DNA of 44,938 bases from Cellulosimicrobium composti (GTDB lineage: Bacteria; Actinomycetota; Actinomycetes; Actinomycetales; Cellulomonadaceae), in contig NZ_WMKA01000032.1 of assembly GCF_009711085.1 (NCBI RefSeq), positions 1 through 44,938 on the forward strand, given 5' to 3'. The position numbers and the translations under genes are program-made. Within the stretch, counting starts at the first letter, position 1, and each line of letters opens with the position of its first letter. Under the pieces are notes generated by a model that was not told the DNA's origin, did no database searches, and saw only the letters and a program-made list of their open reading frames with translations. This document shows positions 1 to 9,611 of the stretch, in pieces.

Positions 1-127
1 CCTCGCCCGTCCCGTCGCGCGACTCGTCGAACTCCGGCTCGACGTGCACGGGGTTCTGCATCGCGTACAGCACCTCGTCACGAGTGACGCCGTGCTTGAA
101 CGCGCTGTCCCGCCACGTGATCGCCAT
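1..127 (-). CDS. Partial small protein, BrnT-like toxin candidate
   Basis: The reading frame starts at an ATG at 127 on the minus strand and runs off the left edge, so only the first 42 residues are visible. It begins MAITWRDSAFKHGVTRDEV and continues with YAMQNP and a run rich in acidic residues. A KHG followed by an acidic helix near the N terminus resembles BrnT-type or DUF4258-type small RNase toxins, but too little is present to assign a family. A perfect 17-bp palindrome lies about 27 bp upstream, as expected for an autoregulated toxin-antitoxin operon in which the toxin gene comes first. The antitoxin, if there is one, would lie outside the window. Family is inference; the reading frame itself is fairly secure. 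Confidence 0.5.
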   Translation of the reverse strand, partial: MAITWRDSAFKHGVTRDEVLYAMQNPVHVEPEFDESRDGTGE

Positions 128-153
128 GACAGAAGTGTAAAACAAAACCCCTA

Positions 154-170
154 GTTCTGTCAAACAGAAC
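154..170. promoter_or_regulatory. Perfect palindrome, candidate operator
   Basis: GTTCTGT and ACAGAAC arms (7 bp each) are separated by CAA. It sits just upstream of the partial minus-strand gene starting at 127, in a short AT-richer patch (AAACAAAACCCC nearby) that stands out from the GC-rich surroundings. It fits an operator for that gene. The same GTTCTG core recurs at 4193, 4224, 4279, 16638, 18469 and 18495, so it could instead be a recombination-site half. Confidence 0.5.
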
Positions 171-317
171 CAGGGCGATCCATCGCGGTAGCGCCATCCC
201 GAGTGGCGCGAGTAGCACTCACCGCGTCCACGGGAGCGGCGGCGTTACGCCCAGCCCGGCGCGAGGAGACCCGCGCCCGGCTCGTGCGCTCCCACCGGTC
301 AGACACAGGTGATCCCG

Positions 318-677
318 ATGTGTTTGGGTGGGCCCGTGAGCACCTACGGGGAGCAGAAGAAGGCGTGGGCGCGTGAGTGGGCCCAGCTCCGGGCGCAGTA
401 TCTCGATGGGCGGCTCCCCGAAGTTCTGGCCAGCCCGGTCCCAGGTGATCCCGGCCTGTGGTGGTGGGAGTGTCCGGCCTGCCTCACCTACGGCCAGCCG
501 ACCATGTCTGAGGCGCAAGCGGCCAACGCGGGGCGAGGCCACGCGCAGACCCACGTCACCGACGAGGACTCCGAGTACCTGGAGGATCTGAAGGTCACAC
601 GCATGCCGCCCCAGCTGCTCACCGCCCACCAACGGCGACGTCGAGAACAGCTCGAACCCGGGCCCCCGGGGCGATGA
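318..677 (+). CDS. Hypothetical protein with possible zinc knuckle
   Basis: A 119-aa frame from ATG 318, preceded by AGGTGA five to six bases upstream; a GTG at 309 would add three residues. The protein is charged and soluble, with no signal peptide or membrane segment. Near the middle it has WWWECPACLTYG followed about 20 residues later by GHAQTH, so C-x2-C and H-x3-H could bind a zinc ion. The C terminus is arginine-rich (HQRRRREQ). Codon use looks genuine and no overlapping frame is as plausible. I do not recognise a named family. It stands alone between the partial minus-strand gene and a gene-free stretch. Confidence 0.5.
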   Translation: MCLGGPVSTYGEQKKAWAREWAQLRAQYLDGRLPEVLASPVPGDPGLWWWECPACLTYGQPTMSEAQAANAGRGHAQTHVTDEDSEYLEDLKVTRMPPQLLTAHQRRRREQLEPGPPGR

Positions 678-1321
678 GCTCCGCCACGCTACGTGGGCGC
701 GCTTCCCGTTCTTGCAGGTCGGTGCGCCAGCCGACGCCGACACGCCGAGCAATGCGACACGCCGACGTGTTTGAGCCAACCCATGTCCGGTTTGGACTAG
801 TTCTTGTGTGCGATGACGCTCGGCGCACCCGAGCTTTCGGCGTGGAATGACCCTGTCCGATCGTTCTCACAGGCTGTGGACTGACGTCCTACACACCCTG
901 TGGACGACGGATTAAGTGTCGCGGAATTCCCGATTTGATCGGTGGGTATCCCTGTGGGCGGCACATTGGGGACGACGATTCTTGAGGGCTCGAACTTGCA
1001 GGTCTCGGGCCGATCGCTGGGTTGCTACCACGTGCGCACGGGTGAAGCTCGACCACGACATCTAGTGCGGTGGCACTGTGTCGACCACTAGGTACAGTGT
1101 GGTCACAGGAAAGGGCCGGAGGACTTCTGCCGCCGGTCCGATTCCTGTCACGGACGACGAAGGGCCGGCCAGGTTGCAGCCTGGTCCGACCCTGTCGTCC
1201 GCGATTCACGTCAACATCGAGACTCGTCGTTCACGGTTTCACGCGGTCATGCGTACAACGTCACCGTAGCAAACTTGCTCAGTGAACCGCGCGACGAGAC
1301 TCCAAACAGATTGGAGCCCTC
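678..1321. other. Gene-poor 644-bp stretch
   Basis: No convincing gene is seen; open frames here have skewed composition and lack ribosome binding sites. A 63-codon frame at 1078-1269 is the least bad. Two TGTGGAC-containing sites (875-883 and 899-907) match the actinobacterial DnaA box at 7 and 8 of 9 positions on the minus strand, which is suggestive but not enough to call an origin. CTAGTG and CACTAG form a loose inverted repeat around 1062-1091. The right end holds the promoter area of the small membrane gene at 1322. Confidence 0.4.
1300..1316 (+). promoter_or_regulatory. Hairpin covering a ribosome binding site
   Basis: CTCCAA (1300-1305) and TTGGAG (1311-1316) are perfect 6-bp arms around ACAGA. 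The GGAG in the right arm is the Shine-Dalgarno sequence of the small gene starting at 1322, so the hairpin would hide it. This could be translational control of the peptide; a short hairpin arising by chance cannot be excluded. Confidence 0.4.
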
Positions 1322-1483
1322 GTGGCCAAGACACCTACGGGCGAGAGCCGTCGCTCCCGCCCGGAGACTCCTCAGTCGAGTCTCCTGATCGTCCTGCTCG
1401 TGCTACTCATGTCGGGCGGGGTCCCCGCCGACGTCGCTGCCTGCGTGAGCGACACGCTCCCGCTGCTCGTCGCGAGCACCTAG
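1322..1483 (+). CDS. Small single-span membrane peptide, 53 aa
   Basis: A short gene starting at GTG 1322 with GGAG five bases upstream and ending at TAG 1481-1483. The product has a basic N terminus (residues 1-20, with SRRSRP), one hydrophobic segment (about residues 21-34, LLIVLLVLLMSGG) and a short outer tail with one cysteine. The positive-inside rule puts the N terminus in the cytoplasm. It could be a membrane-anchored regulatory peptide, a type I toxin-like peptide, or a short secreted protein. Support comes from the ribosome binding site, the membrane segment and an 11-bp perfect hairpin 13 bases after the stop. It faces the DNA ligase gene tail to tail. No family recognised. Confidence 0.5.
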   Translation: MAKTPTGESRRSRPETPQSSLLIVLLVLLMSGGVPADVAACVSDTLPLLVAST

Positions 1484-1495
1484 CCGAACCGGCGA

Positions 1496-1524
1496 GCTGG
1501 GCACCGACTGAGGCGGTGCCCAGC
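1496..1524. terminator. Strong hairpin between convergent genes
   Basis: GCTGGGCACCG and CGGTGCCCAGC are perfect 11-bp arms around a 7-base loop. There is no T-tract, which is common for actinobacterial terminators. It lies between the small peptide gene (ends 1483) and the ligase gene (ends 1538), so it could stop transcription from both sides. Confidence 0.7.
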
Positions 1525-1537
1525 AAGCCGGCTTGTC

Positions 1538-2539
1538 TCACACCGGTCTCGCCGCGGGCGGTAGGGCTTCCTCGAGCGGGACTTCGGGCCGGGCGCGCAC
1601 GAAGCGGAGCGGGTGGCGCCACGACTTCCCGGACCAGGCGACGTCGGCGGAGACCTCGACGACGAACGGCTCGACGAGCGTCAGATCGATCGGCGCCGAC
1701 CGCGCGTTGAACCTGCCGAACGTGCCGGGCGAGATTCGCGACGGCCACGGATGTTCCCCCGTCGGCCGGTGCAACAGTGGGACGAGCCGGCGCCGTGCGC
1801 CGGGGGTGAGCGGGGTCGTCCGCCCGACGATGCGCAGGTCACCATCGATCGGCAGGCCGGCGACGATCTCCTGAGGCTGGGACAGGGTGCCGGTCACCGC
1901 GGCGCACACGACGTCGACGGTCGCGCGGTGCTTCACCTTCAACCAGGACCGCTCTCCCCCGCGGTAGGGCTCGGCGCCGCCCTTGACGACCAGGCCCTCG
2001 ACCCCGACCGCGGTGTACGTCTCGAACCACTCGCGCGCTTCGTCGACGTCGTCGGTCACGGGCGACAGGTTCAGCGGCGGCCGCCACGTCGCCGCGAGCT
2101 CGACGAGCAACGTCCGTCGGGCGTCGAACGGCTCGGCCCGCACGTCGCGGCCGTCGAGCTCGAGGACGTCGAACGCGACCAGGGACGCCGGCCGGGCACG
2201 GGCGGCGGCCGCGGCCGCGCGCGGGCCGCGTCCCATGCGCTCTTGCAGTACCTCGAACGCGAGCCGGCCGTCCTGCCAGACGACGAGCTCGCTGTCGAGG
2301 ACGACGCCAGGGTCGAGCTGGGCTTCGAGTGCGGCGACGATCTCGGGGAACAGCGTGCTCAGGTCGGTCCCGCGTCGGGACCAGATGCGCGCGCCGTCGT
2401 CCCGGACCGCCGCGGTTGCGCGATAGCCGTCCCATTTCGGTTCGTAGCGGCAGCCGCCCTCGAGCGCGCTCGGCGCGGGGATCTGCTCGACGGCGCGCGC
2501 GAGGGCGACGTCGTACGGCATCGCCCTCGCGTCGGCCAC
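1538..2539 (-). CDS. ATP-dependent DNA ligase (LigC-like)
   Basis: A 333-aa ATP-dependent DNA ligase, probably cytoplasmic and used in repair of breaks or gaps rather than replication. The adenylation domain has the catalytic lysine motif EPKWDGYR (Lys about residue 35), motif III VLDSELVVW, motif IV VEGLVVKG and motif V WLKVKHR; an OB-fold-like domain follows. Length fits the stand-alone LigC family and not the multi-domain LigD. The assigned start is GTG 2539; an in-frame ATG at 2521 with GAGG just upstream is a good alternative. The gene lies 3 bp downstream of a DUF2188 gene, so both are probably one transcript. No polymerase or Ku partner is present in the window. Family assignment is secure; the exact repair role is inference. 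Confidence 0.9.
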   Translation of the reverse strand: MADARAMPYDVALARAVEQIPAPSALEGGCRYEPKWDGYRATAAVRDDGARIWSRRGTDLSTLFPEIVAALEAQLDPGVVLDSELVVWQDGRLAFEVLQERMGRGPRAAAAAARARPASLVAFDVLELDGRDVRAEPFDARRTLLVELAATWRPPLNLSPVTDDVDEAREWFETYTAVGVEGLVVKGGAEPYRGGERSWLKVKHRATVDVVCAAVTGTLSQPQEIVAGLPIDGDLRIVGRTTPLTPGARRRLVPLLHRPTGEHPWPSRISPGTFGRFNARSAPIDLTLVEPFVVEVSADVAWSGKSWRHPLRFVRARPEVPLEEALPPAARPV

Positions 2540-2542
2540 GGC

Positions 2543-2764
2543 TCAGCCCGGGACGTTGCGCGGGTCGTGCCCGTGGGAGTCCTTCTGCGCGATCGTCCCG
2601 TCCAGGTTCTTGATCACGAGCTCAGCGCTCTCACGCTCGGCTGCCGCGCGCCCGGCGGCCACGGCATCGTCCTTCTTCGCGTGGTTCGACAACGGCTCAC
2701 GCTCGCCCTGCCGGCGCACGTGCCACTGCTCGTCCTGGTGGTAGACCTCGATCGTCACGGCCAC
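2543..2764 (-). CDS. DUF2188 family small protein
   Basis: A 73-aa protein from GTG 2764, with AGGAG six to seven bases upstream on the minus strand. The sequence (VYHQDEQWHVRRQGE, then a lysine-rich DDAVAAGRAAAERE helix and a DGTIAQKDSHGHDPR tail) matches the DUF2188 pattern of a small alpha-beta fold, with Trp-His in the first half and a conserved G-x-I-x-x-K-x-S-x-G at the end. The function of the family is unknown. It precedes the DNA ligase gene by 3 bp, so the two are likely co-transcribed and translationally coupled. A role linked to nucleic acid repair is only suggested by this position. Confidence 0.8.
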   Translation of the reverse strand: MAVTIEVYHQDEQWHVRRQGEREPLSNHAKKDDAVAAGRAAAERESAELVIKNLDGTIAQKDSHGHDPRNVPG

Positions 2765-2899
2765 GGGGTACTCCTTCCGCTGGTGGTCAGACCACCGTGG
2801 AACGACCCCCCGGTTCTCGCACGTTCGCTGGCCGCCGCGTGAGTGCGAGACGCCGCGCCGTGCCGCCTATGGAGCCGTCGTTCCGGAAAGATCGGGCCC

Positions 2900-3557
2900 A
2901 TGAACTGGACTGTCGTACCCCTGGACGCCCCCAACGGCACGACGAGGGCCGCGGGACTTTTCGCAAAACAGATCGACCACGTCGTGCGTTCCCGCATCGG
3001 GGTGCCGAGCCATCCCGCCCATCGCGAGCTCGCGGCCCACGTTCGAGGCGGAGCGGGAACGCCACCCGCACATCGAGTGGGTGTTGCCCGCGGACGTCTG
3101 GCTTGGCGTCGAGGACGGCGGCGCCCTCGTCGGCGCCGTGCACCTCGCCGTCCCGGTGGGACAGGCACTCGATATCGCCAGCAAGCCGGGTCACCCCATG
3201 GGCGCCGACCCCGCACGCTTCGCCAAGTACCTACGGCGCTGCGCCTTCGTTGACGAAATCGCCGTGCGAGAGACCCACCGGCGACAGGGCATAGCACTGG
3301 CACTCCTCGAGGCAGCCGAACGAAGAGGCGTCGAGGACACGGACCGTGAGCTGCACTCGATCGCGGCCTACGCCGGAAGTGAAGCCGCCGTCGCGCTGTT
3401 TCGCCGCGCGGGCTACAGCTGCGCACCTCCCGGCGCCCCCGTGCCCCGGGAGTATGCGAACGGGCTCATCACCTACTTTGACCCCCGCTACCAGGCGCTC
3501 GGGGGCTCCTACGTCTACAAGCATACCGAGAAGTTCCCCGGGGACTGGCGGCTCTAG
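2900..3557 (+). pseudogene. GNAT acetyltransferase with internal frameshift
   Basis: The 3' part (3081-3557 as an open frame) is a GNAT N-acetyltransferase: VDEIAVRETHRRQGIALALLE is the acetyl-CoA motif A, with RRQGIA as the pyrophosphate-binding loop, and AVALFRRAGY is the last conserved helix. The N terminus is in another frame: MNWTVVPLDAPNGTTR from ATG 2900 through RELAAHV near 3043. The second frame becomes protein-like just there (FEAERERHPHIEW, from 3042), so one extra base near 3035-3050 explains the break. Either the gene is inactive or the base is a sequencing error. The substrate is unknown. The gene faces the serine recombinase tail to tail across an 18-bp palindrome. Confidence 0.7.
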
Positions 3558-3571
3558 CCGAGCGGTCCTGA

Positions 3572-3589
3572 CGCGGGCCGCGGCCCGCG
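3572..3589. terminator. Bidirectional terminator-like palindrome
   Basis: CGCGGGCCG is followed directly by its exact reverse complement, giving a perfect 18-bp GC palindrome. It sits in the 33 bp between the convergent acetyltransferase (ends 3557) and recombinase (ends 3591) genes. Confidence 0.6.
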
Positions 3590-3590
3590 C

Positions 3591-4160
3591 TCACCCCTCG
3601 AGCGTCGCCAAGTGCCGATAGAGCGTGTCTCGCGAGACACCGAGCGCCCGGGCGACAGCAGCGCGGGACTGACCGCCGGCGAGGGCAACACGGGCGGCTT
3701 CGATGCGGTCGGGGGTCATGACGGTTGGCCGGCCGCCGACGCGGCCCCGGGCACGGGCGGCCGCGAGGCCGTCGAGGGTGCGTTCGCGCGCGAGGTCGGC
3801 CTCCATCTGCGCGACGGCGGCGAGCACGTGCACCATGAGTCGCCCGGCCGCGCTCGAGGTATCGAGCGTCTCCGACAGTGACCGGAGCGTGACGCCGCGC
3901 TCGTCGAGGTCGGCCACGAGGCGGGCGACGTGCGCGGCGGACCGGCCGAGCCGGTCGAGCTTCGTCACGACGAGGGCGTCCCCCTCGCGCAGCTGCGCGA
4001 GGACGCGGGCGAGCTCGGGACGGTCCTCGCGGCGCCCGGAGGCCTTCTCCACGACGACGTCGCGCACGTCGACCCCGCCGGGCCCGGTGAGCGCGTCGAC
4101 CTGGGCGGTGAGGTTCTGCGCGGTGGTGGAGACCCGGGCGTACCCGTAGGTGTGTGCCAT
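3591..4160 (-). CDS. Serine recombinase (resolvase/invertase family)
   Basis: A 189-aa small serine recombinase. The catalytic domain begins YGYARVSTTAQNL with the nucleophile Ser11; VVTKLDRLGRS carries the conserved arginine-bearing motif, and MEADLARERTLDGLAAARARGR is the long E helix leading to the DNA-binding part. The C terminus (SRAAVARALGVSRDTLYRHL) is a Hin-type helix-turn-helix. It differs clearly from the two later recombinases in the window (9928 and 12865), so it belongs to a separate element. The upstream region carries two 11-bp direct repeats and a 9-bp inverted repeat that may be its own site. Whether it acts as a resolvase or invertase cannot be told from the sequence. No transposase gene accompanies it. 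Confidence 0.9.
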   Translation of the reverse strand: MAHTYGYARVSTTAQNLTAQVDALTGPGGVDVRDVVVEKASGRREDRPELARVLAQLREGDALVVTKLDRLGRSAAHVARLVADLDERGVTLRSLSETLDTSSAAGRLMVHVLAAVAQMEADLARERTLDGLAAARARGRVGGRPTVMTPDRIEAARVALAGGQSRAAVARALGVSRDTLYRHLATLEG

Positions 4161-4177
4161 GGCGGTGACGGTAGCGA

Positions 4178-4234
4178 AAACCCCCGGGTCGCGTTCTGCG
4201 ACAGCGGGGGTTTCCGGACACTAGTTCTGCGACA
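4178..4234. repeat. Candidate recombination site next to recombinase
   Basis: AAACCCCCG (4178-4186) and CGGGGGTTT (4205-4213) are perfect inverted arms. GTTCTGCGACA occurs twice in direct orientation (4193-4203 and 4224-4234), with starts 31 bp apart, about three helical turns. This sits 18 to 74 bp upstream of the recombinase start, the normal place for a res-type site or an autoregulatory operator. A third GTTCTG copy (GGGGTTCTGTCGG) lies at 4277-4289. Confidence 0.5.
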
Positions 4235-4565
4235 TGTTCTCTCGGCGTGTCGCTGTGGCTTGCGCCGCTATATGGCGGGGTTCTGTCGGAGCTCAGTGGC
4301 GGCCTCCAAGCACGCGGGCAAGAGGACGCTGCGAGTGAGGCTCACGTTCCGCAAGCCGGTCCTTGAACGGGACACGTCTTTAAGCGCTGGACCGCGAAGC
4401 TCGAGGTTCGGTCTGAAGGGCCGGAGGGGCCACCTGTTAATTACGCCACTCAGTGGGGCGTCACCCGGCGAGCTCCGGTCGAGATGCGTGCTGCGGGGCG
4501 GTCGTGGTGCCATGGATGTCCGGCCGGGACTGTCCTGGCACCGGCACAGAGAGGTGATGATTGCG
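4235..4565. other. Gene-free leader upstream of hsp20
   Basis: No gene is seen in this 331-bp stretch; the long open frame crossing it is the hsp20 frame extended backwards. It should hold the hsp20-clp promoter. Short palindromes occur: GTGAG-G-CTCAC (4335-4345) and CCACT-C-AGTGG (4447-4457). CTTGAAC at 4362 with TTTAAG at 4379 only loosely resembles the HspR-type HAIR element (CTTGAGT-N7-ACTCAAG), so HspR control is not supported with confidence. The patch GTTAATTACG near 4436 is unusually AT-rich for this DNA and could be part of a promoter. Confidence 0.4.
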
Positions 4566-5027
4566 ATGACCGTTCTCGATCCGTTCCGTGAGGTCGAGCG
4601 TCTGCTCGGCTCGGCGTTGCGTCAGAGCCCGTCCGCTGCGCTGATCCCGCTGGACCTGTACCGCTCCGGTGAGGAGTTTGTGGTCAAGATCGACCTGCCG
4701 GGCGTGGACCCGGGCTCGATCGACATCGACGTCGAGGACCGCACGCTGACGGTGCGTGCCGAGCGGCGCCCGCAGCAGGAGGGCGAGGCGCAGTGGCTGG
4801 TGCGGGAGCGCCCCGCGGGGACGTTCGCTCGCCAGCTGACGCTGGGTCAGGGCTTGGCGGTGGACCGCATCCAGGCCGACTACGCCGACGGTGTCCTGAC
4901 GTTGACCATCCCGCTGGCGGAGGAGTCCAAGCCCCGCAAGATCCAGGTCTCCGCCTCCGGCGGGCAGAAGAGCATCGAGCAGGGCGGTCAGCAGGGTTCT
5001 GGTGAGGGGTCCGGCCATGCACAGTGA
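4566..5027 (+). CDS. hsp20: Hsp20 / alpha-crystallin small heat-shock protein
   Basis: A 153-aa small heat-shock protein. Residues about 1-30 (VLDPFREVERLLGSAL) are the variable N-terminal arm. The alpha-crystallin domain spans about 32-125: DLYRSGEEFVVKIDLPGVD, the VRAERRP strand, then GTFARQLTLGQGL and the hallmark DGVLTLTIPLAEE. The tail has an RKIQVS stretch (I-x-V type docking motif) and a Gln/Gly/Ser-rich end. Family members form large oligomers that hold unfolding proteins for refolding. The start may instead be ATG 4557, three codons upstream, since GAGAGG is 12 bases from 4566 but only 3 from 4557. The AAA+ unfoldase gene follows after 57 bp, so holdase and disaggregase are probably made together. 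Confidence 0.93.
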   Translation: MTVLDPFREVERLLGSALRQSPSAALIPLDLYRSGEEFVVKIDLPGVDPGSIDIDVEDRTLTVRAERRPQQEGEAQWLVRERPAGTFARQLTLGQGLAVDRIQADYADGVLTLTIPLAEESKPRKIQVSASGGQKSIEQGGQQGSGEGSGHAQ

Positions 5028-5084
5028 CGTCGTCGTGGGCGCCGGTGCTGACCGGCGGCGCCCGTGGCAGGTTCGGAGGTAGCC

Positions 5085-7682
<2,598 letters not shown>

Positions 7683-7837
7683 GAAACCGCGGGCTGACGT
7701 CCCGCTGCGGGGCGACAAGAGGCGCCCGGAAGGGCAGCTCCGCGGTGACTCGTACGAGAGGGACAGGCGCTCGGCGAGGGGCGAGAGCCGTTACCGGGCC
7801 CAGGGGAGGATCGCCGGGCCCAAGCGAGGAACGCCGC

Positions 7838-8305
7838 TCAGACGAGGTTCCCGAGTCGCTGCGCCTCCGCGAACTGCGTGCTCGCGACCTCGACGTGGTA
7901 GGTGCTCGCCTGGAGTGTGCTCACGCTGGTGAAGTCGCGCCGTCCACCGGTGGCCGCGTGGTCGATGAACCCGAAGATCGCGCCGAAGACGGCACCGATC
8001 AGGGCGCTGAGGAGGAGCATCCACAGCCAGAACCAGCCGCCGATGACGAAGATCGAGAACAGCAGACCGATGAGCAGGCCGAACCAGGCGCCTCCGGCGG
8101 CACCCCGCAGAGCCGCCTGAGCGTTCGTCTGCCGGCCGGTGACCTGTTCCACCGACCGCATGCCGGTCCCGACGATGCGGACGTTCTCCACAGGGAAACC
8201 GCGATCGGAGAGGAGATCGACAAGGCGCTGGGCGCCCGCGTAGTCGGGGAACTCCGCCAGTGTGCGGTAGTCCGCCTGGCCACTGGTCGCTGGGTTCTGG
8301 GTCAT
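7838..8305 (-). CDS. General stress membrane protein (YflT/GSP17M-like)
   Basis: A 155-aa protein starting at ATG 8305 with GGAG seven bases upstream. Residues 12-60 (YRTLAEFPDYAGAQRLVDLL, then ENVRIVGTGMRSVEQVTG) form the YflT-type alpha-beta domain of general stress protein 17M. A glycine-rich hydrophobic stretch follows (about 70-115: AAGGAWFGLLIGLLFSIFVIG and LLLSALIGAVFGAIFGFID), giving two or more membrane segments. The last part (TYHVEVASTQFAEAQRL) is a short soluble tail. The family has no firm biochemical role; Bacillus members are induced under general stress. It is convergent with the clp gene (155 bp apart) and divergent from the next membrane gene, extending the stress theme of this segment. 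Confidence 0.85.
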   Translation of the reverse strand: MTQNPATSGQADYRTLAEFPDYAGAQRLVDLLSDRGFPVENVRIVGTGMRSVEQVTGRQTNAQAALRGAAGGAWFGLLIGLLFSIFVIGGWFWLWMLLLSALIGAVFGAIFGFIDHAATGGRRDFTSVSTLQASTYHVEVASTQFAEAQRLGNLV

Positions 8306-8498
8306 GGCGATCTCCAGGGAGCGGTCCGGCGCTGAGCCCGACCGATCGTACGCCCTTGGCCCGCGTCGTGCACCTCGTCAACAGGCCCACTGATCGCGTG
8401 CAGGGGCTACGGCACCGGCCCTCGGTGCTGGATGACCCTGATCGCACCTCGCCGCATCGATCTCCCCCGCGGTCATCGCGATCCCCGAGACTTGACCC

Positions 8499-9611
8499 GT
8501 GCCACATCCCGCTCAGCCGCCCGCCGCCCGCCCGCTCACGCTGCACCTCGGTGTCGTGCTCGAACCCCGCGCGGCCGAGCTCGTGCGCTCAGCACTCGAG
8601 ACAACCCTGTCCGAGCGCCTGGCCGCCCGCTTTCCCGGGACCCGGTGGACGGTGTCCGTGGTCCACGAGGTCCTCACCCGGCCACCGGCCGGCCGCACCG
8701 AGCTCCTCGAGGAGACCCGGGACCGGATGCTCGACGCGGACTGGGACCTCGCCGTCGTCCTGACCGACTCCCCACTACGCGACGGGCACCGCACCCTCGC
8801 CGTCGTCACCAGCCCGGTGCACGGTGTCGGCCTGGTCTCCGTCCCGGCGCTAGGACCAGTGCGAGTGCAGCGGCGCGCGGAGGAGACCGTCGTCGGTGTC
8901 GTGACCACGCTGCTCGGCGCGGAGGCCGAAGGGCGCTCGCTAGATCGGCGGCTGCGTCAGCTTGCGGCCGACACCAAGGACCATCCGGGGGACAACGCGG
9001 TGGAGTTCGCGGCCCGCGTGCTCGGCGGGAACCTCTGGGTTCTGCTTGGGATGGTGCGAGCGAACCGGCCATGGCGCCTCGCCCTCCGACTGTCGCGCTC
9101 GCTCACGGTCGCCGCCGCCAGCGGCGTCGCGGCGCTCGTCACCTCCGACCTGTGGTCGCTGTCCGCCTCCTACGGGTCGCTCAGACTCACCGGCCTCGGG
9201 GTGCTGTCGGTCGGCGCCCTCACCCTCGCGCTCGTCCTCGGCGGCGGCCTGTGGGAACGCGCGCGGCACCGCCAGGAACGCGAGCAGGTGGTCCTCTTCA
9301 ACCTCGCCACCCTCGCGACCGTCGTCATCGGCGTGCTGGTCTACTACCTCGCGCTGTTCGTCCTGGCATGGCTCGGCGCGCTGCTCCTCGTCTCGGAATC
9401 GGTGTATGCCACCTCGGTGGGCACGGCACTTGGCGCAGCGGAGTACGGGCGCCTTGCCTGGCTCACGGCGACGATCGCCACGGTCGGCGGCGCCCTCGGC
9501 GCGGGCCTGGAAGACTACGACGACGTGCGCGACGCCGCCTACACCCGCACCAGCGAGGCGGTCCAGCCGGTGGGCCGCGACACCAACCAGGACGGACCAA
9601 CACACACCTGA
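8499..9611 (+). CDS. Membrane protein of unknown function, 370 aa
   Basis: The N-terminal half (about 1-180) is soluble. It starts with a strand-helix pattern (LTLHLGVVLEPRAAELVRSALETTL), followed by WTVSVVHEVLTR and DWDLAVVLTDSPL. It looks like an alpha-beta domain that binds something between two conserved strands. The C-terminal half has four to five hydrophobic segments: about 198-216, 224-245, 268-300 (probably two spans around VVIGVLVYYLALFVLAWLG) and 318-338. A polar tail follows. The start is GTG 8499 with a poor ribosome binding site, so an internal start is possible. It is divergent from the YflT-type gene across 193 bp that must contain both promoters. No known family recognised; a place in the stress cassette is inference from position. 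Confidence 0.7.
   Translation: MPHPAQPPAARPLTLHLGVVLEPRAAELVRSALETTLSERLAARFPGTRWTVSVVHEVLTRPPAGRTELLEETRDRMLDADWDLAVVLTDSPLRDGHRTLAVVTSPVHGVGLVSVPALGPVRVQRRAEETVVGVVTTLLGAEAEGRSLDRRLRQLAADTKDHPGDNAVEFAARVLGGNLWVLLGMVRANRPWRLALRLSRSLTVAAASGVAALVTSDLWSLSASYGSLRLTGLGVLSVGALTLALVLGGGLWERARHRQEREQVVLFNLATLATVVIGVLVYYLALFVLAWLGALLLVSESVYATSVGTALGAAEYGRLAWLTATIATVGGALGAGLEDYDDVRDAAYTRTSEAVQPVGRDTNQDGPTHT

Noticed and set aside
619-870. Minus-strand open frame of 83 codons
   Set aside because: Arg/Ser-rich shadow-like sequence partly antisense to the gene at 318-677, without start signals.
1078-1269. 63-codon open frame on the plus strand
   Set aside because: No ribosome binding site, no recognisable motif, and composition unlike neighbouring genes.
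4362-4384. HspR-binding HAIR element upstream of hsp20
   Set aside because: Only CTTGAA-like and TTTAAG halves match loosely; arms and spacing do not fit CTTGAGT-N7-ACTCAAG.
3930-4565. Long in-frame N-terminal extension of the hsp20 reading frame
   Set aside because: It runs antisense to the recombinase gene and through non-protein-like sequence. Hsp20 proteins start near MTVLDPF, and a ribosome binding site lies just there.
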